A stretch of 64,000 bases of DNA from Silvania confinis (GCF_025564085.1 NZ_JAMGZJ010000076.1:62001-126000); one strand, 5' to 3'; shown: positions 49,375 to 58,284, numbered from the stretch's first letter. A program made the numbers and translations. The notes: generated from the sequence alone by a model not told the origin.

Positions 49375-50526
49375 TTGAACGACTACCTGTTTACCTCCGA
49401 ATCCGTTGCTGAAGGCCATCCGGACAAAATGGCCGACCAGATTTCCGATGCCATTCTGGATGCCATTCTGCTGCAGGACCCGTGGGGCAAAGTGGCCTGC
49501 GAATGCCTGGTCAAAACCGGCGTCGCTATCGTCGCAGGTGAAATATCTACCCATGCCACGGTCGATATCGAACAAATCGTCCGCAGCACCATTAAAGAGA
49601 TTGGCTACGATCATTCTCGGCTAGGCTTTGACGGCAATACCTGTGGCGTACTGAATATTCTCGGCAAACAGTCCAGTAATATTGCCGACGGCATTCGCGG
49701 TCGCTCTCCAGAAGCGCTGGGCGCAGGCGACCAGGGCATCACCTTCGGCTACGCCTGTGATGAAACCCCGGAACGGATGCCCGCCACGCTGATTTACGCC
49801 CATCGCCTCATGGAACGCCAGGCACAGCTGCGTAAGTCTCAACGGCTGCCATTTTTACTGCCCGACGCCAAAAGCCAGGTCACCCTGCGCTATCAGGATA
49901 ACCAGGTGCATTCGGTGGACACCGTGGTGGTGTCTACCCAGCACAGCCCGGATATTTCGCTGGCGACACTGCGTGAAGCCGTTATCGAAGAGATCATCAA
50001 ACCGGTCATGCCATCACGCTGGCTTACGCCGCACACCCGTTTTCTGGTCAATCCGGCAGGGCCGTTTGTGATTGGCGGCCCGGTGGGCGATTGCGGTTTA
50101 ACCGGGCGCAAAATCATCGTCGACACTTATGGCGGTGCGGCCTGTCACGGCGGTGGCGCATTTTCCGGTAAAGATCCGTCAAAGGTTGACCGTTCTGCCG
50201 CTTACGCCGCCCGTTACGTGGCGAAAAATATTGTCACTGCCGGCCTCGCGTCGCGCTGTGAAATCCAACTGGGGTGGGCCATCGGCCTGCCCCACCCCGT
50301 TTCCGTCAGGATCAACACGTTTGGCACGCAAAACGTGTCAGCAGACGTGTTGCAGCAGGCGGTTAACCGTCATTTTGATCTCAGCGTCTACGGCATCATC
50401 AGCATGCTTGACCTGCTGGTCCCCCGCTATCGTAAAACGGCCTGCTACGGCCACTTTGGTCGCGACAGCTTTCCGTGGGAACGCACGGATAAAGCGGCGC
50501 TATTACGCGAAGACGTTGGCCAGTAA
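49375..50526 (+). CDS. S-adenosylmethionine synthetase paralogue in the microcompartment locus
   Basis: 383 aa from a TTG start that yields [20 protein letters not shown], aligned with the E. coli MetK N-terminus. All key motifs are present: GHPDK (14-18), [12 protein letters not shown] (~116), DAKSQVT and [19 protein letters not shown] (~260). It diverges widely from housekeeping MetK (for example in residues 95-110), so it is a dedicated second copy. It makes SAM from Met and ATP, the cosubstrate of the glycyl-radical activase encoded nearby. The weak start codon and ribosome-binding site suggest low translation. Confidence 0.92.
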   Translation: MNDYLFTSESVAEGHPDKMADQISDAILDAILLQDPWGKVACECLVKTGVAIVAGEISTHATVDIEQIVRSTIKEIGYDHSRLGFDGNTCGVLNILGKQSSNIADGIRGRSPEALGAGDQGITFGYACDETPERMPATLIYAHRLMERQAQLRKSQRLPFLLPDAKSQVTLRYQDNQVHSVDTVVVSTQHSPDISLATLREAVIEEIIKPVMPSRWLTPHTRFLVNPAGPFVIGGPVGDCGLTGRKIIVDTYGGAACHGGGAFSGKDPSKVDRSAAYAARYVAKNIVTAGLASRCEIQLGWAIGLPHPVSVRINTFGTQNVSADVLQQAVNRHFDLSVYGIISMLDLLVPRYRKTACYGHFGRDSFPWERTDKAALLREDVGQ

Positions 50527-50573
50527 GCCGACGCGCGCGCAGCATAATGTGAATTTATCTACAGGAGAAGAGT

Positions 50574-51053
50574 ATGTCCGGGCAAAGTTTAGGCTTGATC
50601 GAAACCGTCGGAATGGCAGCGGCGGTGGAAGCCGCGGATGCCGCCATGAAATCCGCTAACGTCAGCCTGGTGGGCTATGAGCTAACCAAAGGCGGCGGGA
50701 TGGTCACGGTAAAACTGGAAGGCGAAATTGGCGCGATTAACGCCGCCGTGGCAGCAGCCATCAACGCAGCTAGCCGGGTCGGGAAGGTCTACGCCCACAA
50801 AGTTATCGCCCGTACCGCTCAGAATATTGAGCATATTATTCATTCGACAGAGACGGTCGGCGTCGTCCAGCCTGAGCCTGAGCTTGAAACACCCGTCCCG
50901 GTCGTCGAACAACAGGTTGAAGAAACGCCCGCTCAGACCATCCCGGTGGTCAATATTGAGACATCTGGCAGCGCATCCTGCATGGATATTGCTGATGAAA
51001 CGCCGCAAGATCCCATGAAGAAAGTGCCACGTCCGGGCCCGAAGAAAAAATAA
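50574..51053 (+). CDS. Hexameric microcompartment shell protein (BMC-H) with long C-terminal tail
   Basis: 159 aa. Residues ~1-92 are a canonical Pfam BMC domain (SLGLIETVGMAAAVEAADAA, then GGMVTVKLEGEIGAINAAV). The remaining ~67 residues are an unusual extension rich in Pro, Glu and Val, ending in KKVPRPGPKKK. The tail has one Cys and no obvious cluster motif. It forms a facet tile, with the tail probably on the concave or lumen side or at edges (inference). It lies 47 bp after the metK paralogue and ends in a strong terminator. Confidence 0.92.
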   Translation: MSGQSLGLIETVGMAAAVEAADAAMKSANVSLVGYELTKGGGMVTVKLEGEIGAINAAVAAAINAASRVGKVYAHKVIARTAQNIEHIIHSTETVGVVQPEPELETPVPVVEQQVEETPAQTIPVVNIETSGSASCMDIADETPQDPMKKVPRPGPKKK

Positions 51054-51066
51054 CGCGACCAGGCGT

Positions 51067-51108
51067 AAAAATGCCGCACTGAATACCCGTTCAGCGCGGC
51101 ATTTTTTT
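51067..51108 (+). terminator. Terminator of the metK-paralogue/BMC-H unit
   Basis: ATGCCGCACTGAA/TTCAGCGCGGCAT stem flanked by A5 and T7, 13 bp after the stop. Confidence 0.9.
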
Positions 51109-51122
51109 ATCCCGCACAAAAC

Positions 51123-51150
51123 AAAAAAACCAGCAGGCGTAACCCACTGG
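51123..51150 (-). terminator. Terminator of the main microcompartment operon
   Basis: On the minus strand CCAGTGGG...CTGCTGG is followed by seven T residues, 22 bp after the stop of the membrane-protein gene. Confidence 0.7.
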
Positions 51151-51171
51151 CTTTTCTTAAACATCAAACAA

Positions 51172-52077
51172 CTACATTAACGGAACTAACGTGAACAGCC
51201 CGATAGTCGCCAGCACGTTAACTGCCGTCGTCATGATGGCGATGGCCATCGCCGGCGGGTCAATATGGGTATCGCCATGGACCAGAAAGATACGCGACAT
51301 CAGTTCACCTAGCAGCGCGCAAATAATACCGACAACGCCCGCCCATATCAGGCTGCCCGACAGCACTGCCGTCAGCGCGGCGGGCAGTGCGATGTGGTGC
51401 GACACGGGCACCTGCGTGTTGAAATGCAAAAAGATCAGCGAGAACGCAGAAATACCGAACGCCAGCAGCGCACCGTTGCCGCCGAACTTCAGCCCTAAAA
51501 ACCCAGCCATCAGGCCGATACCCAGGCCCAGTACCGAAAGCTGCGGAATGCGGCTGTGGTAAGGCATCCAGCATTTATCCTGTGGCGGGTAGCAGTGACG
51601 GATCCCCTTCTCCGGCTTGCCAAACAGACCCGTTTTACCGAACATCAGTCGGCTCACTATTCCGGAGATCACCACCGTCAGCGCCACCGTATCGGTCCAG
51701 GCATTACCGGATGGGAACGCCGGGATCTGGTTCAGCCCCCAGGCGATGAGGTAACCGCCCGCCCCGAATATCCCGCCCACCAGCAGCACGTCATAGGCCG
51801 CCAGCCCGCTCAGCCCGGCGGTGATATCGCGCCCGGAGCCCAGTTTGCCTTTCTTAGCCGCGTATGCCGTCGCCGCCACGCCTGCGGCAAAGCCGCCAGT
51901 GTGCGGCCCAAACAGACCAAACGGAAACGTAATAAAATCCGATGGCGCGCCGGTAATAATTTGCACTACCGCCATGGCGATCACCAGAAGCCCAACGAAT
52001 TCAAAAGCCGCCAGCGCGCCAATCGCCGCGCCAAATATGCCGCCGCCGAAGGCAACGAGAATATCTAAGCTATTCAT
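51172..52077 (-). CDS. Polytopic inner-membrane protein of unknown function, microcompartment-linked
   Basis: 301 aa from the ATG at 52,077, which has GAGGTGA at good spacing; a GTG 9 bp upstream is the alternative. About eight hydrophobic Gly/Ala-rich segments are visible. A cytoplasmic loop (residues ~148-178: FGKPEKGIRHCYPPQDKC) carries two Cys. A repeated FGxGG-type N-terminal part and the motif PFGLFGPHTGGFAAG are notable. I do not recognise the family. As the last gene after the dehydratase activase, with a 115-bp gap, it could be a substrate channel or permease, but this is inference. Confidence 0.75.
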   Translation of the reverse strand: MNSLDILVAFGGGIFGAAIGALAAFEFVGLLVIAMAVVQIITGAPSDFITFPFGLFGPHTGGFAAGVAATAYAAKKGKLGSGRDITAGLSGLAAYDVLLVGGIFGAGGYLIAWGLNQIPAFPSGNAWTDTVALTVVISGIVSRLMFGKTGLFGKPEKGIRHCYPPQDKCWMPYHSRIPQLSVLGLGIGLMAGFLGLKFGGNGALLAFGISAFSLIFLHFNTQVPVSHHIALPAALTAVLSGSLIWAGVVGIICALLGELMSRIFLVHGDTHIDPPAMAIAIMTTAVNVLATIGLFTLVPLM

Positions 52078-52192
52078 ATAGCTCACCTCTGTAATGGGAT
52101 TAAATTAAAGGACAACATAAATTAAATACAGAATGCAGACTCACTCCGGGTAATTTTATTATTAGAATAATATCGCGAACAAAAAACGTTTT

Positions 52193-53110
52193 TTAACCAC
52201 CGATATGACAGTTAAACCCTGATGACTCAACCGTCGCTTTCAACGTTTCCATTTTGGCCTCGGCAATACTTTTTGCATCACCCATCGGGTACTGACGGCC
52301 TAATAAATTATATTTATTCTCGCCAAAGCTGTGATAAGGCAATAAGTGAATGGTATCGACATTTTGCATTAATCGGGCAAACTCAGCGATATGATGAATT
52401 TCCTGTGGATTATCGTTCACGCCGGGGATCACCGGAATACGCACCACCACTTTAGTTAAAAATGAAATGCGCAGCAGGTTTTCCAGAATCACGCTGTTTT
52501 TCACGCCGGTGTTACGCTCATGCACGTCGGGGTCGATCGCTTTGATATCGGTTAGCGCCATGTCGACATAGGGAAAAACCTCGTCAATCACCGCCTTAGT
52601 GGTGAAGCCGGTGGTTTCAATGGCGGTATGCCAGCCCTTGGCTTTACACGCTTTCAACAGTTCACGGGCAAACTCAGGTTGCGCCAGCGGTTCGCCGCCA
52701 GACAAGGTAATGCCCCCGCCGGAGCGACGGTATAAATTCTCTTCTTTTTCCAGCTCACGCATCACCGCCGCCACCGACATCCGCTTGCCTTTCATTTCCA
52801 GCGCGCGTGTCGGACAAACGTCCGTACATTTACCGCACTGAATACAACGGTCACGATCGATAAACCAGGTATTAGCGGTTGACAACGCCTGTTGCGGGCA
52901 AACATCAATACATTTCCCACAGCGAATGCAATCATTCTTTTTAAATAACAACTCTGGCTGCGGATGTTGTGACTCAGGATTACTACACCATTTGCAGGAA
53001 AGCGGACAACCTTTAAAAAAAGGAATGGTGCGAATGCCTGGGCCATCATGCAAAGAATAGCGTTGAATATTAAAAATGACGCCTTCGGTTTCGTAATCGA
53101 CTTTATTCAT
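52193..53110 (-). CDS. Glycyl-radical enzyme activase (radical SAM)
   Basis: 305 aa. The radical SAM cluster motif is CPLSCKWC (CxxxCxxC, residues ~35-42), followed by two ferredoxin-type 4Fe-4S motifs (CIRCGKCIDVCP and CIQCGKCTDVCP) in the insert typical of diol-dehydratase and choline-lyase activases. GGEPLAQPEF is the SAM-binding GGE motif. It abstracts the H atom from Gly825 of the neighbouring dehydratase. The gap from the dehydratase stop is 94 bp. Confidence 0.95.
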   Translation of the reverse strand: MNKVDYETEGVIFNIQRYSLHDGPGIRTIPFFKGCPLSCKWCSNPESQHPQPELLFKKNDCIRCGKCIDVCPQQALSTANTWFIDRDRCIQCGKCTDVCPTRALEMKGKRMSVAAVMRELEKEENLYRRSGGGITLSGGEPLAQPEFARELLKACKAKGWHTAIETTGFTTKAVIDEVFPYVDMALTDIKAIDPDVHERNTGVKNSVILENLLRISFLTKVVVRIPVIPGVNDNPQEIHHIAEFARLMQNVDTIHLLPYHSFGENKYNLLGRQYPMGDAKSIAEAKMETLKATVESSGFNCHIGG

Positions 53111-53204
53111 AACAGCACTCTATATTAGCCAGTGGATTTACCCTGGAAGGTAAAAATGAATAATAACGGGCCAGATTGGTTGTCCTCTCTGGCCCGTGGG
53201 GTAT

Positions 53205-55757
53205 TTACGACAGTTGCTGCTCAGTACGGCTAATAATATCGTCCTGTACTTCCTTCGCCAGCACCACCCACTGGGCGCTGTAGCCGGCTACACGCACCAC
53301 CAGATCCTGATGCTGCTCAGGGTTTTTCTGCGCTTCAATCAGCGTGTTGCGGTCGATAACGTTGAACTGGACGTGCATCCCTTTCTTATCGAAGTAGTTA
53401 CGCACCAGGCCGCTGAAATTACGCAGACCATTCTCGCCAGCCAGTGACGATGGCAGGAATTTCTGGTTATAGAGCGTGCCGTTAGAGGCAATAAAGTGGT
53501 CAAGCTTGGCCACCGAGTTGGCTGCAGCCGTTGGGCCAAGGGTATCTTTACCCTGACGCGGTGAGACACCATCTGCCAGCGGCTCTTTTGCCAGACGTCC
53601 ATCCGGCAGCGCAGCAACGTCTTTCCCAAACAGTACGTTAGCGGAAACCGGGTAAATACCGGCCTGGAACTGGCCGCCACGCGGATTGGTGTACTTCTCC
53701 ACTTCCTGGCAGTAGATCAATGCACATTTGCGCGCCACTAAATCCACGTCGTCGATATCGTTACCGAAGCAAGGGGTGTTTTCCAGGATACGGCGGATTT
53801 CTTCATGACGGGACAAAGTACCGGATTGCGCCGGAGCGGCATTGCCGGATGTCAGTTGACGATAGACTTCGTTTTTAATCGCCGCCGGATCTAACGCGCC
53901 ATGCTGCTCAATGATGCGTTTCACCACATCGTAAATGTCCTGCTCGTTGAGCGAGGTTTTTGCCGTTGGGCTATGCGGGTTGGCGCCCACCGCGTGACCG
54001 AAATTGCTGTCCAGTGCGCTTTTCAGCTCGCTCAGGGAGAGCTTGCGATCTTCGAACACCTGCTTCTGGATGGCATACACAGAGTCACCGGTGTCCGCAA
54101 CACCAAACGCCTGCGGGCCGGTGAAGTTATAGATCGCACCGCCTTCCTGCAGGGATTTACCCCGGCCGATACAATCGTCTACCAGCGCAGACAGGAACGG
54201 CAGCGGGCAGCGTTCGCCGTGGGCAATATCCACACTATTGCAGGCTTCAACCAGTTGATGAACGAAGTGCGCCATCTGTTTCTGGAACGCGTTGTAGAAA
54301 TCGTCCATGCTGGTGTACTGAGTCAGTTCACCCGTTACCGGACCGAGCTGCTTGCTACCGGCGCGCCCGTTGTTGAGGGTGATTTCCAGCACTTTTGCGA
54401 CGTTAAAGAACGCCGCATCATGCCAGCCTTCAGTGCGGTGCGGTGCCTGCGGCTCCACACAGCCGATGATGCAGTAATCACGCGCGTCACGCAGCGATAC
54501 GCCACGGTTTTGCAGCGCCGGGATGATCACTTCATCGTTGTACATCGCCGGAACGCCAAGGCCCATGCGCACCAGCTCGCAAGCCCGATACAGGAACGCA
54601 TCCGGGGTACCCTGCCATACGCGAATAGAGAACGACGGCTGCGGCAAACGCACGTGTGCGGTCGCTTCCATACACATGTAGCTCAGATCGTTGGTCGCGT
54701 CGCGACCGTCTTCAGTCTGGCCGCCACAGCACAGGTTCTGGAAGACGGCATAGCCGGCGAACGCCTGGGCAGACACTTCGTCACGGGTTTTGTTTATGTC
54801 GTTGAGTTTGATCCAGCAGCAGTCGACCAGTTCCTGCGCGAATTCGCGTGAGATCGATTTGTCCGCCGCCAGATACGGATACATGTACTGGTCGTAACGG
54901 CCCGGGGAGATAGAGTGACCGCTGGATTCGATCTGCAGCATGCTCTGAATGAACCAGAATGTCTGACACGCTTCCCAGAACGTGGTCGCACCGTATTCCG
55001 GTACGCGGGTACAGTTCTGCGCGATTTGCTCCAGTTCGCGTTTACGGGCCGGATTGCTTTCCAGCTGCGCCAGACGGGACGCTTCTTCCGCATAGCGATG
55101 GGCAAAACGAATCGCCGCGTTATAGCTTATCAGCACCGCGTTATAGAACTGCTCTTTTTTGATATAGCCAGGTTCGGTGCGGTCCAACGCGTCCAGCGCA
55201 CGGGTTACCTCGTTGATGATGCCGCGAAAACCGATTTTCAGCACCTTGCCGTAGTCGACGCTAACGTGGCCGACGCCACCGAAGAAGTAGTTGCCTACGG
55301 TGAATACGCCGCTCGCCATACTCTCTTTGGTGCTTTCTGACATGTACGAGGCGGCAAGTGAACTGGTGGTTTTACCCGGCCAGTATTTGAACGCTTCATG
55401 CAGATCCTGGGCAGTCTTTTTCGAAATAATGAACGGGTCGGCGACGCGGCTTTCCATTGTCTCGAACTCTTTTTCCACCCAGTCGTAGGAGAACTCAGGG
55501 CAGATTTCCGTCGAGCGTGGATTAATGGTTACCGCACCCACAATTAATTCGTCCGGACGAATCGTCACCGGTAATTCGTTAAATATTTTTTCAACCACTT
55601 TTGCGCGGCGCATAATAGCCGGCAACTGTTCCGTCTCTTTATATGCTTCGGTTGCCAGTACTGCGCGCTCTGATTCCACATACGGCTTCGCCGTCAGAAT
55701 CATGTTTTTCAGTCTTACAACACGGTCAGTCGGATTAGAAAAGCCTTTCTCTAACAT
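53205..55757 (-). CDS. Glycyl-radical vicinal diol dehydratase (B12-independent)
   Basis: 850 aa signature enzyme. Cys433 and Glu435 in IGCVEPQAPH, His164 in GVGHVSVDY, Ser282 in GHSISPG and Asp447 in EGWHDAAFF match the positions of the C. butyricum B12-independent glycerol dehydratase active site. The radical Gly825 is in RVAGYSAQW. The GCVEPQ motif fits diol/glycerol dehydratases rather than choline TMA-lyase (GCVEM). Relative to that enzyme, residues ~588-650 (53,808-53,996) are extra, with a helix LNEQDIYDVVKRIIEQHGAL that resembles an encapsulation peptide. There is no N-terminal extension. 1,2-propanediol or glycerol is the likely substrate. Confidence 0.93.
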   Translation of the reverse strand: MLEKGFSNPTDRVVRLKNMILTAKPYVESERAVLATEAYKETEQLPAIMRRAKVVEKIFNELPVTIRPDELIVGAVTINPRSTEICPEFSYDWVEKEFETMESRVADPFIISKKTAQDLHEAFKYWPGKTTSSLAASYMSESTKESMASGVFTVGNYFFGGVGHVSVDYGKVLKIGFRGIINEVTRALDALDRTEPGYIKKEQFYNAVLISYNAAIRFAHRYAEEASRLAQLESNPARKRELEQIAQNCTRVPEYGATTFWEACQTFWFIQSMLQIESSGHSISPGRYDQYMYPYLAADKSISREFAQELVDCCWIKLNDINKTRDEVSAQAFAGYAVFQNLCCGGQTEDGRDATNDLSYMCMEATAHVRLPQPSFSIRVWQGTPDAFLYRACELVRMGLGVPAMYNDEVIIPALQNRGVSLRDARDYCIIGCVEPQAPHRTEGWHDAAFFNVAKVLEITLNNGRAGSKQLGPVTGELTQYTSMDDFYNAFQKQMAHFVHQLVEACNSVDIAHGERCPLPFLSALVDDCIGRGKSLQEGGAIYNFTGPQAFGVADTGDSVYAIQKQVFEDRKLSLSELKSALDSNFGHAVGANPHSPTAKTSLNEQDIYDVVKRIIEQHGALDPAAIKNEVYRQLTSGNAAPAQSGTLSRHEEIRRILENTPCFGNDIDDVDLVARKCALIYCQEVEKYTNPRGGQFQAGIYPVSANVLFGKDVAALPDGRLAKEPLADGVSPRQGKDTLGPTAAANSVAKLDHFIASNGTLYNQKFLPSSLAGENGLRNFSGLVRNYFDKKGMHVQFNVIDRNTLIEAQKNPEQHQDLVVRVAGYSAQWVVLAKEVQDDIISRTEQQLS

Positions 55758-55805
55758 AGATAACTCCCGAATATATTTTGATAACCTTGCGGCAGTGCCG
55801 GGGTA

Positions 55806-56381
55806 TTAATGAATAATGCTGATACCTATCTGAGTAATAAATTGACGTAATATTTCAGGATGTCCCATCCAGGTGGTCGCAGTGATGAGGTTGCCATCGA
55901 CGACAGCCTCATTATCCGCAGCAGTAACCCACAGGCCACCCGCCATTTCCACTTCGGGTTTCACCGTAAAATACCCTGTCAGCTTCCTGTCTTTTAATAC
56001 CCCCGCAGCGGCCAGAATTTGTGGGCCATGACAAATTGCGGCAACAGGTAATGAGAAATTCATTGCATAATGGATGATATTCAGGACCGATTTATTTAAT
56101 CGCAGGTATTCCGATGAACGCCCACCTGAAATATACACACCGCAATATTCTTGTAACTTTATTTCGTCAAATGATGCAGTCAATCTAAAAAGGTGTCCGG
56201 GTTTTTCAGTGTACGTTTGGTCACCTTCAAAATCATGAATCGCGGTTTTAATAAACTCGCCAGTTCGTTTGCCCGGACATACAACATCCACTCTGAAACC
56301 TAACATGCTTAATGCCTGCCATGGCACCATGACTTCATAGTCTTCAGAGAAATCGCCTGCGATAAGTAATATCTTCTTCAT
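55806..56381 (-). CDS. DJ-1/PfpI-family protein in the microcompartment operon
   Basis: 191 aa from MKKILLIAGDFSEDYEVMVP; the longer open frame overlaps grpU and is rejected. The nucleophile elbow is AAICHGPQILAAAG (Cys ~115) with an upstream Glu (DFSEDYE, ~13-15). DJ-1/PfpI proteins include glyoxalases and deglycases that handle reactive aldehydes and dicarbonyls. A place between GrpU and the dehydratase suggests aldehyde damage control or a chaperone role for the pathway (inference). Genes of this family are, as I recall, a regular part of GRM3-type loci. Confidence 0.87.
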   Translation of the reverse strand: MKKILLIAGDFSEDYEVMVPWQALSMLGFRVDVVCPGKRTGEFIKTAIHDFEGDQTYTEKPGHLFRLTASFDEIKLQEYCGVYISGGRSSEYLRLNKSVLNIIHYAMNFSLPVAAICHGPQILAAAGVLKDRKLTGYFTVKPEVEMAGGLWVTAADNEAVVDGNLITATTWMGHPEILRQFITQIGISIIH

Positions 56382-56391
56382 AAGCGAACTC

Positions 56392-56691
56392 TCAGAACGG
56401 GTTATCGTTTTCCTCAATAATTCGCATGGCTTCATACACCGCCGCGACTTCACCAAAAATGGCCAAGGTGGTGATGTGCTGAGGGCAACTGCCAAAGATT
56501 TCCGAAACCACCACATTGGCACTTTTGCTGGCGACATCGGCATAAAAATAGAGATCCGGAACCGGCAGCATTAACAGCCCAATAGCATCGATGCGAATCA
56601 ACTCCAGACGCGAACGAAACTCCCCGGGCATGCGCCGTTTCAGCATCGCCAGAATATCCGGGGTCGGCGCGTTTATGATCCGTGTTTTCAT
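56392..56691 (-). CDS. grpU: GrpU-like divergent BMC shell protein
   Basis: 99 aa. The core DAIGLLMLPVPDLYFYADVA and the following TTLAIFGEVAAVYEAM match the BMC domain in the order seen in EutS/PduU, with a divergent N-terminus (RIINAPTPDILAMLKRRMP). Its only Cys, Cys69 in FGSCPQH, falls in the loop expected at the hexamer pore. GrpU of glycyl-radical propanediol compartments is known to bind an Fe-S cluster in the central pore, and this Cys fits. It may pass electrons across the shell. It is 10 bp from the DJ-1 gene. Confidence 0.8.
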   Translation of the reverse strand: MKTRIINAPTPDILAMLKRRMPGEFRSRLELIRIDAIGLLMLPVPDLYFYADVASKSANVVVSEIFGSCPQHITTLAIFGEVAAVYEAMRIIEENDNPF

Positions 56692-56714
56692 CTTTGAGTC
56701 ACCCTTCGCAATGG

Positions 56715-58235
56715 TTAGCGAATATTCAGCGCTTCAACCATTACACAGCGACGATGCCGTGCAAAAGCGCGTGCTGACGTAAGCCCTTCACCGGTCGGCC
56801 CGGCAATCGTGAAGGTGGCATGCCCTTCCCCCCCCACCCCGATCCCCGCATATGAGGGACCATTTTTCACAAAGATGGTGGTCTGGATCAGGCGCGCCAT
56901 TTTGGTCAGCTTTTCGACGTTGGTGGAGTGCATAATCGCGGTATGTCGATTGCCGTGCTCCACTTTCACCGCCAGCTCGATAGCTTCATCAACGTTATCG
57001 ACGCGCACCACCGGCAGGACGGGCATCATCAGCTCATGCACCACGAACGGATGGGTTCTCTCCGTCTCGATTAAGATGACTTTAATATCGTCCCCCACCG
57101 TGATCCCCAGCTGCTGCAGGATGTAGCGCGCATCTTTACCGACGAACCCGGTATTCGGCCCGGTGCCTTTTTCGTTAAGCACCAGCGTCTGCAACTGCTG
57201 AATCAGTTTCTTGTCGCACAGCAGATAAGCGCCGCTTTTCTTCATGCAGTGGATCAGATAGTCAGCGACCTGATTCACCACGATCACCTCTTTTTCGGCC
57301 ACGCACGGCAGGTTGTTGTCGAAGCTACAGCCTTTAATAATATCCCGGGCCGCTTTTTCGATATCCGCCGTCTCGTCCACGACGGCTGGCGGGTTGCCTG
57401 CGCCTGCGCCAATCGCTTTCTTGCCGGATGACATCACGGTTTTCACAATCGCTGGACCGCCGGTTGCCACCAGCATGTTGATACGCGGGTCGTTGATCAT
57501 GGCGTTGGTGTTATCGATTGACGGTTTCGTCACCGTGACCACCATGTTTGCCGGTGCGCCCAGCTGAGCAAGTTTGGTATTGATCAGCTCAACCGTGTAC
57601 AGCGACACCTTGCGCGAACGTGGGTGTGGACTGAACACTACGGTGTTGCCCGCCGCCAGCATGCTGATACTGTTGTTAATGATGGTTTCGGTCGGGTTAG
57701 TGGTTGGCGTAATCGAACCAATCACCCCGAACGCGGAATACTCGATCAGCGTTAACCCGCCGTCTCCGGTAATCGCGCGGGTCGCCAGGTCTTCAAGACC
57801 TGGCGTTTTTAGCGCTGCGACGCGGTTTTTGATCAGTTTGTCCTCATAATTACCCATGCCGGTTTCGTCCACTGCCATACGGGAAATGGCGCACAGCACC
57901 TCCTCCTGCAGGAAAACGTCACGAACGCCATTAATAAATGAGGTACGGTCTTGCATCGAACAGTGGCGATACTGCACCTGCGCCAGTACGGCCGCTGAAA
58001 TCGCCTCGTCCATCGTCTCGAATGCGCCATTTCCGACATTCGTGACCAACGATGATGCACTGGCGGCGCGCCCGGACGTTTGCTGCGCCAGCGCCTTAGC
58101 GACGATATCATCCAGGCTTTCAACCCGCGCCGCATCTGAGGTGGCGGGAGCCGCAGCCGGGGCCGTATCCGGTGTTGCTTTGGTGAATTTGCTCAGAATG
58201 GTCGAGACAGCCTGAGCGATTTCAATATCATTCAT
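56715..58235 (-). CDS. CoA-acylating aldehyde dehydrogenase (PduP/EutE-like)
   Basis: 506 aa from MNDIEIAQAVSTILSKF, with AAGGA upstream; this start gives a textbook encapsulation peptide. A Pro/Ala linker (~20-45) precedes the ALDH fold. The catalytic Cys is in FDNNLPCVAEKEVIV and the cofactor region in GAGNPPAVVDE. It oxidises propionaldehyde (or a similar aldehyde) to acyl-CoA with NAD and CoA inside the compartment. It sits 23 bp before grpU and 49 bp after the BMC-T gene. Confidence 0.94.
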   Translation of the reverse strand: MNDIEIAQAVSTILSKFTKATPDTAPAAAPATSDAARVESLDDIVAKALAQQTSGRAASASSLVTNVGNGAFETMDEAISAAVLAQVQYRHCSMQDRTSFINGVRDVFLQEEVLCAISRMAVDETGMGNYEDKLIKNRVAALKTPGLEDLATRAITGDGGLTLIEYSAFGVIGSITPTTNPTETIINNSISMLAAGNTVVFSPHPRSRKVSLYTVELINTKLAQLGAPANMVVTVTKPSIDNTNAMINDPRINMLVATGGPAIVKTVMSSGKKAIGAGAGNPPAVVDETADIEKAARDIIKGCSFDNNLPCVAEKEVIVVNQVADYLIHCMKKSGAYLLCDKKLIQQLQTLVLNEKGTGPNTGFVGKDARYILQQLGITVGDDIKVILIETERTHPFVVHELMMPVLPVVRVDNVDEAIELAVKVEHGNRHTAIMHSTNVEKLTKMARLIQTTIFVKNGPSYAGIGVGGEGHATFTIAGPTGEGLTSARAFARHRRCVMVEALNIR

Positions 58236-58284
58236 CTTTAAATTCCTTACTACCGACCGCGTCGCGCGCGTCGTCACCCGATGC

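Noticed and set aside
53205..55757. Choline TMA-lyase (CutC) assignment
   Set aside because: The Cys motif is GCVEPQ and the His164/Asp447 set matches diol/glycerol dehydratases; no CutC-type choline pocket pattern is seen.
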